Assembly (NCBI GenBank): GCA_037074705.1
Contig: CM073591.1
Span: 38,792,587-38,856,586, forward strand
Source of the DNA: Zhengitettix transpicula
Taxonomy: Eukaryota > Arthropoda > Insecta > Orthoptera > Tetrigidae
DNA: 64,000 nucleotides
Reading direction: 5' to 3'
Made by a program: the position numbers and the translations under genes. The notes under the pieces were generated by a model. The model saw only the letters and a list, made by a program, of their open reading frames with translations. It did not search any database and was not told where the DNA came from. This document shows positions 60,570 to 64,000 of the stretch, in pieces (positions within the stretch are counted from its first letter, which is position 1; every line of letters starts with the position of its first letter).

Positions 60570-60600
60570 CGTTTCTGGGATACCTTGTTCCTTTCGTCAG
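60570..60600 (-). ncRNA. Hammerhead-ribozyme-like core (family C, C5 left repeat)
   Basis: On the - strand: CTGACGA, AAGGAACAAGGTATCCCA, GAAACGTTGTGG. CUGANGA and GAAAC are intact, but stem II is weakened and the base after GAAACGUUGU is G, which a hammerhead would not cleave. Confidence 0.3.
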
Positions 60601-60654
60601 GTGCTAAGAAGAGCCTAGAGAAACACAACTGCACTGGTCAGTTGATAACACTCA

Positions 60655-60944
60655 AAATAATAAAACTTGACACCTACAGCAAACATTGTGTACTTTACAA
60701 AATCTCTTGCTGTAATTATAATTCCTGTTACATAGAGCAAACAAAATGTTCCCTTAATACACGTATTAAGGAACATATATCTAATATCATCAATTCTAAA
60801 CATACATTTGATTCGCAAAATGCTAAGATTTTAGACATTGCCACCAGGTACAATTCCAGACTAATTTCAGAGATGCTTCACATTAAATCAAACATTACAG
60901 CTATTAAACTCAATAATTGCTATGATCCCTTATTATTACGCTAA
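60655..60944 (+). pseudogene. PLE GIY-YIG endonuclease, decayed (C5)
   Basis: The frame reads LDTYSKHCVLYKISCCNYNS, CYIEQTKCSLNTRIKEH, NSKHTFDSQNAKILD and YNSRLISEMLHIKSN. The first motif tyrosine (VLYKI) and the arginine in NTRIKEH are kept, but the YIG glycine is E. A deletion between IKEHISNI and NSKHTF removes about 18 residues present in the 44.8 kb copy. It is uninterrupted from the left terminal repeat to 60944. The domain nicks DNA in working PLEs; here it lacks a reverse transcriptase and key residues. Confidence 0.85.
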
Positions 60945-61213
60945 ACCTTGTTTTCCCATTGTCGTTGCTCCCTAATTGTTACGCCACCCCTTTGGCTCTC
61001 CCATTGTTGTTGCGTTTTCGTCCCAAAAAAGTTGTGTGGTATTTATATTACCCTTTTTTGTCTGTATTGGCTATCTTTCTTATTTATTATGTCTGTTAAG
61101 AATCCCCAATTTTCAGTCAATTTCGCTGTCCAAAAAATTTGCTGACGCTCACGTTCTTCTTCTTCTCTCTTACTGTTCTTTTGCATTTTCCAAGAATAAA
61201 CCGTTTAGTGCAT

Positions 61214-61806
61214 TACCTTAAACTATAGCCCGGTGGCCCTAGTTAACCCTTGGCTACCTTCTTCTAGCCTTCGGCATCCCCCCTTTCAAATCCCTTCCTA
61301 TGCTATTAAATTAAAAATGTTGATTGCCCTCATGTAGCCTCATGTTACCTTCATGGAGGCTACCTTTGGGGATGCCTTCACTTCTCTCTGGTTTTTTGAA
61401 CTAAGGTTCCCACATGCTGAGGCACCTTGGCCTGTTTTGAGAGGTGTATGTTCCTGGGTCGCAGACTTTTAGCATACGGTAAGAGTTGTCCGCTATTCCT
61501 ATTGGAATAGTCGGCCAGCTGCCTCCTAAACTGATCAAGGCACGGCGACGGGAAAGCTGCGATCCCACAGCAAACCCCTCTCCCGTCATCGGAAGGGCGT
61601 GGGACAAGTACCAAATGCCCAACCTACCTGATGCAGGTTTTTCTAGGGTTCTCCCTGCATCACATTTAGGCGAATTGCCGGGTAGGATCCTTAAACCATA
61701 GCCCGGGCCCTAGTTAACCCTTGGCTACCTTCCGCTACCCTTCCAAATCCCTTCCTACTATATTAAAGTGGAGTTGCCCCTATGTGGATTACCCTCATGT
61801 AGCCTA
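61214..61806 (+). repeat. Family B repeat, copy 5, preceded by a second 3' tail
   Basis: A 3' tail comes first (61214-61342: CCTTAAACTATAGCCCGG, GTTAACCCTTGGCTACCTTC, CCTCATGTAGCCTCATG). It is followed head-to-tail by a near-complete copy (about 61350-61806) with GGCTACCTTTGGGGATGCC, TTTTGAGAGGTGTATGTTCC, AGCATACGGTAAGAGTTGTC, CGGCCAGCTGCCTCC, CGGAAGGGCGTGGGACAAGT, CCTACCTGATGCAGG and ATGTGGATTACCCTCATGTA. The antisense strand has a 73-codon frame (61401-61622) resembling one in copy 3. Confidence 0.9.
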
Positions 61807-62299
61807 AACACAGGGCTGTTTTATGCATATTCCTTTATCGTTCTCTCCTGCTTATATCTCTAATGCTTAATTATTTGTTTTATCTACTATTCTTACCGTC
61901 TGTTGTCCAATTTCTATTACATAGTAAATATAGTCCAGCTAAATAGAAATGCAATAATGGTTGTTGTCCTTTTGCAGAGAAGAACTTGAGGAACCCGGCA
62001 CTCTCATTTGTCTATACAATAAACCGATTAAATTTACTATATTTGAACCAAACATTATAATAAATTTCCCATATTTTTTAAAAGGTTTTACAAATCTTCC
62101 TCGGCAAATCTTACTTTTGGTATCGTAGAACGATAATCGTAAACGTGATATAGGAAATGAGTATGATACCTTTTATCATTTAATCGTATTAAATCTTTAC
62201 ATTGGTAATAAAATTCTGCTTACATGTTAATGTATCACGGTGAGTAGTGGTTTTCTTAGACTGAATTTAGTGAGCTGTTTACAGAACGCTTTGTGAAAG
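61807..62299. other. AT-rich non-coding stretch
   Basis: Nothing recognised. Confidence 0.4.
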
Positions 62300-62680
62300 T
62301 ATGCAAAGTGTAGCGGGCGCGGTCCCCGGAGGAATTGTTGCGTGGGAGTGGAGACCAGCGACGTAAATAATAGTTTAGGCCCGTGCTGTATTTGAGATGA
62401 GCACCGTGAACGTAAATGAAGATTCGTCGCTTTCGTGCGGTGGAATAAGTTAGTCGCGCGGTCATAATCCGTCCTCAGGACGATCGTTGCGACCCGCGTT
62501 TTACTGCCGCACCCGAGACCCGGGACTCGGGACCCGAATCGGGACGGGACACGCCACGCTCCTCCCTCGGGAACCCGCTACATACATCATTCAGCGCCGT
62601 TTCGTCCTTCAGCTCCTCGTCGTCTTCAAGCCGCTCCGCACGCCACACTCCTTTATTTCTCTATTAAAGAAATAACATCT
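62300..62680. other. GC-rich island
   Basis: CpG-rich DNA with an internal palindromic cluster of CCCGAGACCCGGGACTCGGG (62511-62530) and GACCCGAATCGGGAC. A 62-codon + strand frame (62487-62675) matches nothing known. Possible regulatory DNA. Confidence 0.35.
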
Positions 62681-63199
62681 GGAAGCACTGAAAATTTCGT
62701 TACAACGTTGCATGATCACTTCTTACTATAGTCCTTCCATGAATCTCTTAGAGAGTAATAATATCTGCAAGACCCGCGTTGACGTAACCATAACTGTAAT
62801 TTCACATTTGACGTTAGCATAGGGGCATCTCCGGAGAGCAAGAAAAAAAGGAAAACGGAAATTACAGTCTCGTGTTGGAGCGCCAATTGAGCGAACTACA
62901 CATCTGCGTAGCTTTGTTGGTCTAGAGTGCATTCACTAGACTCAAATATGAAACTGGAGTAGTGAAAAATATTTGTCTGTACATGTTTAAATACTGTCTA
63001 TCTAACACCTCATGAAAAATAAAACAAGCAGGCGTACGATTACAACAAAATCGCACACAATTTCATATTGGAAACAAAACGTAGATGCCTTTATTCGTCA
63101 AATATTTTTACAATAAATAAACATAGGTTGACGAGATAGTTGCACTTAATAATGGTGCCGAACTAGTGATAATAGTCGGAAAATAATTTTCTACTTCTA
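62681..63199. other. Non-coding stretch
   Basis: Nothing recognised. The part next to 63200 may be the 3' untranslated end of the retrotransposon on the - strand. Confidence 0.35.
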
Positions 63200-64000
63200 A
63201 TTCGGCTTTTCCCCCTTTTATAGGTTTGCCGTCTTCAATTTCCATTTCTCCCTCTTCCAAATTCCTATCCTCCATTATGGTTTTCACATGGAGTTTCCAC
63301 TTTAATCTGGGTCTTCCCCGTTTATTTTTTCCGGGAGGTGATGATTGGTATATTTCTTTTGGCCATCTTCCATTTTACATTCTTTGTACGTGGCCATACC
63401 ATTTGAGGGTTTGATTTTCAAACCTTTTAACGACAGACGTAGTTACGTTCATTTGTTTCCAAAGGGGCTCGTTTCTAATTTTATCCTGTCTTGTTTTTTG
63501 AAGACTTCTCCTCAGATAATCGAATTCTACTGTTCTAATTTTGTTCATTTGTAATTCTGTCAGGGCCCAAGTTTCACTTCCATAACATAGAATGTTCTGT
63601 ATTATGCTCTTATAAATTTTGATTTTTGTTTCCTTTGTTATATTTTTATTCCAAATTATTCCGTGTAAAATCTTGGTAGCATTCTTTACCATTTCAATTT
63701 TAGTTTGTATATCTCTTTCACATGTTCCTACATTTGTAATTATTGACCCCAAGTATTTTAAAAATATCACTTTTTTTACATTTCCTGTTTCGAGTTTTAT
63801 GTTTTATACATCTTTTCCTAAACACACGTATTCTGTCTTCTGTAAATTTATGTTCAGTCCTCATTTTTATATTCTTCCATGAGCTTATTTAATATGTATG
63901 TCATGTCTTCTTCATCTCCTGATCGCCGGCGAACAACAATGTATGTAGTATCCCATACACCCATGTTGGTTTTATAATTTGATTATAAACCAATGTTTTG
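63200..64000 (-). pseudogene. Non-LTR retrotransposon (RTE/CR1-like) RT 3' part, runs off the window
   Basis: On the - strand from 64000 down: LLFAGDQ (the YADD box with D changed to G), then in a shifted frame EDMTYILNKLMEEYK, then GLNINLQKTEYVCLGKD, a stop, FLKYLGSIITNVG, KIYKSIIQNILCYGSETWAL, LKWYGHVQRM, a stop, and GKNKRGRPRLKWKLHVKTI. This order (FADD, Y-L-G-S-x-I, Y-G-S-E-T-W, G-H-V-x-R-M, K-R-G-R-P) is the C-terminal half of reverse transcriptases of the RTE/CR1-like non-LTR elements common in insects. There are at least two frameshifts and two stops, so it is inactive. The 5' part lies outside the window. Confidence 0.88.

Larger units (their letters stand above)
60475..61100 (+). mobile_element. 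Family C Penelope-like element with inverted terminal repeats (C5)
   Basis: The left repeat (about 60480-60640) has AATAATGAATAAGAAAGATA, GCCAATACAGACAAAAAAAA, ACCCCACAACGTTTCTGGG and GGTGCTAAGAAGAGCC. An endonuclease-coding interior follows. The right, inverted repeat (about 61015-61090) has AAAGTTGTGTGGTATTTATA and TTGTCTGTATTGGCTATC but lacks the inner half. It is the most complete copy of the family here, yet without reverse transcriptase, so it was non-autonomous or truncated. Confidence 0.85.

Noticed and set aside
1..64000. CRISPR array, bacterial operons or integrated virus genes
   Set aside because: No regularly spaced repeats, no dense coding and no viral protein signatures are visible. 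All recognisable mobile genes are eukaryotic transposon types.

Overview
This window looks like nuclear DNA from an insect or related arthropod with a large, repeat-rich genome. Most of it is AT-rich and non-coding, with short GC-richer islands, many TA/CA microsatellites and many decayed transposable elements. There are no operons, rRNA, convincing tRNA or CRISPR arrays. The taxon is an inference from genome style and element types; I cannot name a species.

Only one piece of a cellular gene is recognisable: an internal exon of the nuclear pore protein Nup88 (Drosophila mbo) at 38011-38180 on the + strand, with an acceptor and a donor. No other Nup88 exon could be found on either side, so the flanking sequence is probably very long introns plus intergenic DNA.

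The rest is best read as mobile-element history. 3.9-4.5 kb: fragments of a non-LTR reverse transcriptase and a mariner-like transposase. 6.5 kb, 14.2-14.7 kb, 34.4-35.3 kb, 36.0 kb, 44.8-45.5 kb, 53.0 kb, 54.1-54.4 kb, 55.7 kb and 60.5-61.1 kb: Penelope-like elements (PLEs) or their terminal repeats. Three of these carry decayed GIY-YIG endonuclease sequence and most are inverted-repeat (foldback) copies. 7.7, 17.4, 20.0, 56.2 and 61.2 kb: an unclassified ~500 bp repeat (called family B here) with an A-rich 3' end. 10.5-12.0 kb: a tandemly duplicated ~410 bp unit with a hAT-like transposase remnant inside the second copy. 38.9 kb: a Tc1/mariner-type transposase scrap. 47.2-47.9 kb: the 3' end of a jockey-type retrotransposon. 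63.2-64.0 kb: the 3' part of another non-LTR retrotransposon that runs off the window edge. Foldback (MITE-like) elements lie at 2.5, 51.0 and 54.4 kb.

The most interesting signal is that five different PLE-like loci share the core layout of a hammerhead ribozyme: CUGANGA, a short hairpin, then GAAAC and, in four of the five, G-U-Y-G-U. In three loci this is followed about 25-30 nt later by a shared TCTG...TTGG block. Hammerhead motifs are known from PLE terminal repeats. Here I can see the core and stem II, but not a convincing stem I, so activity is unproven.
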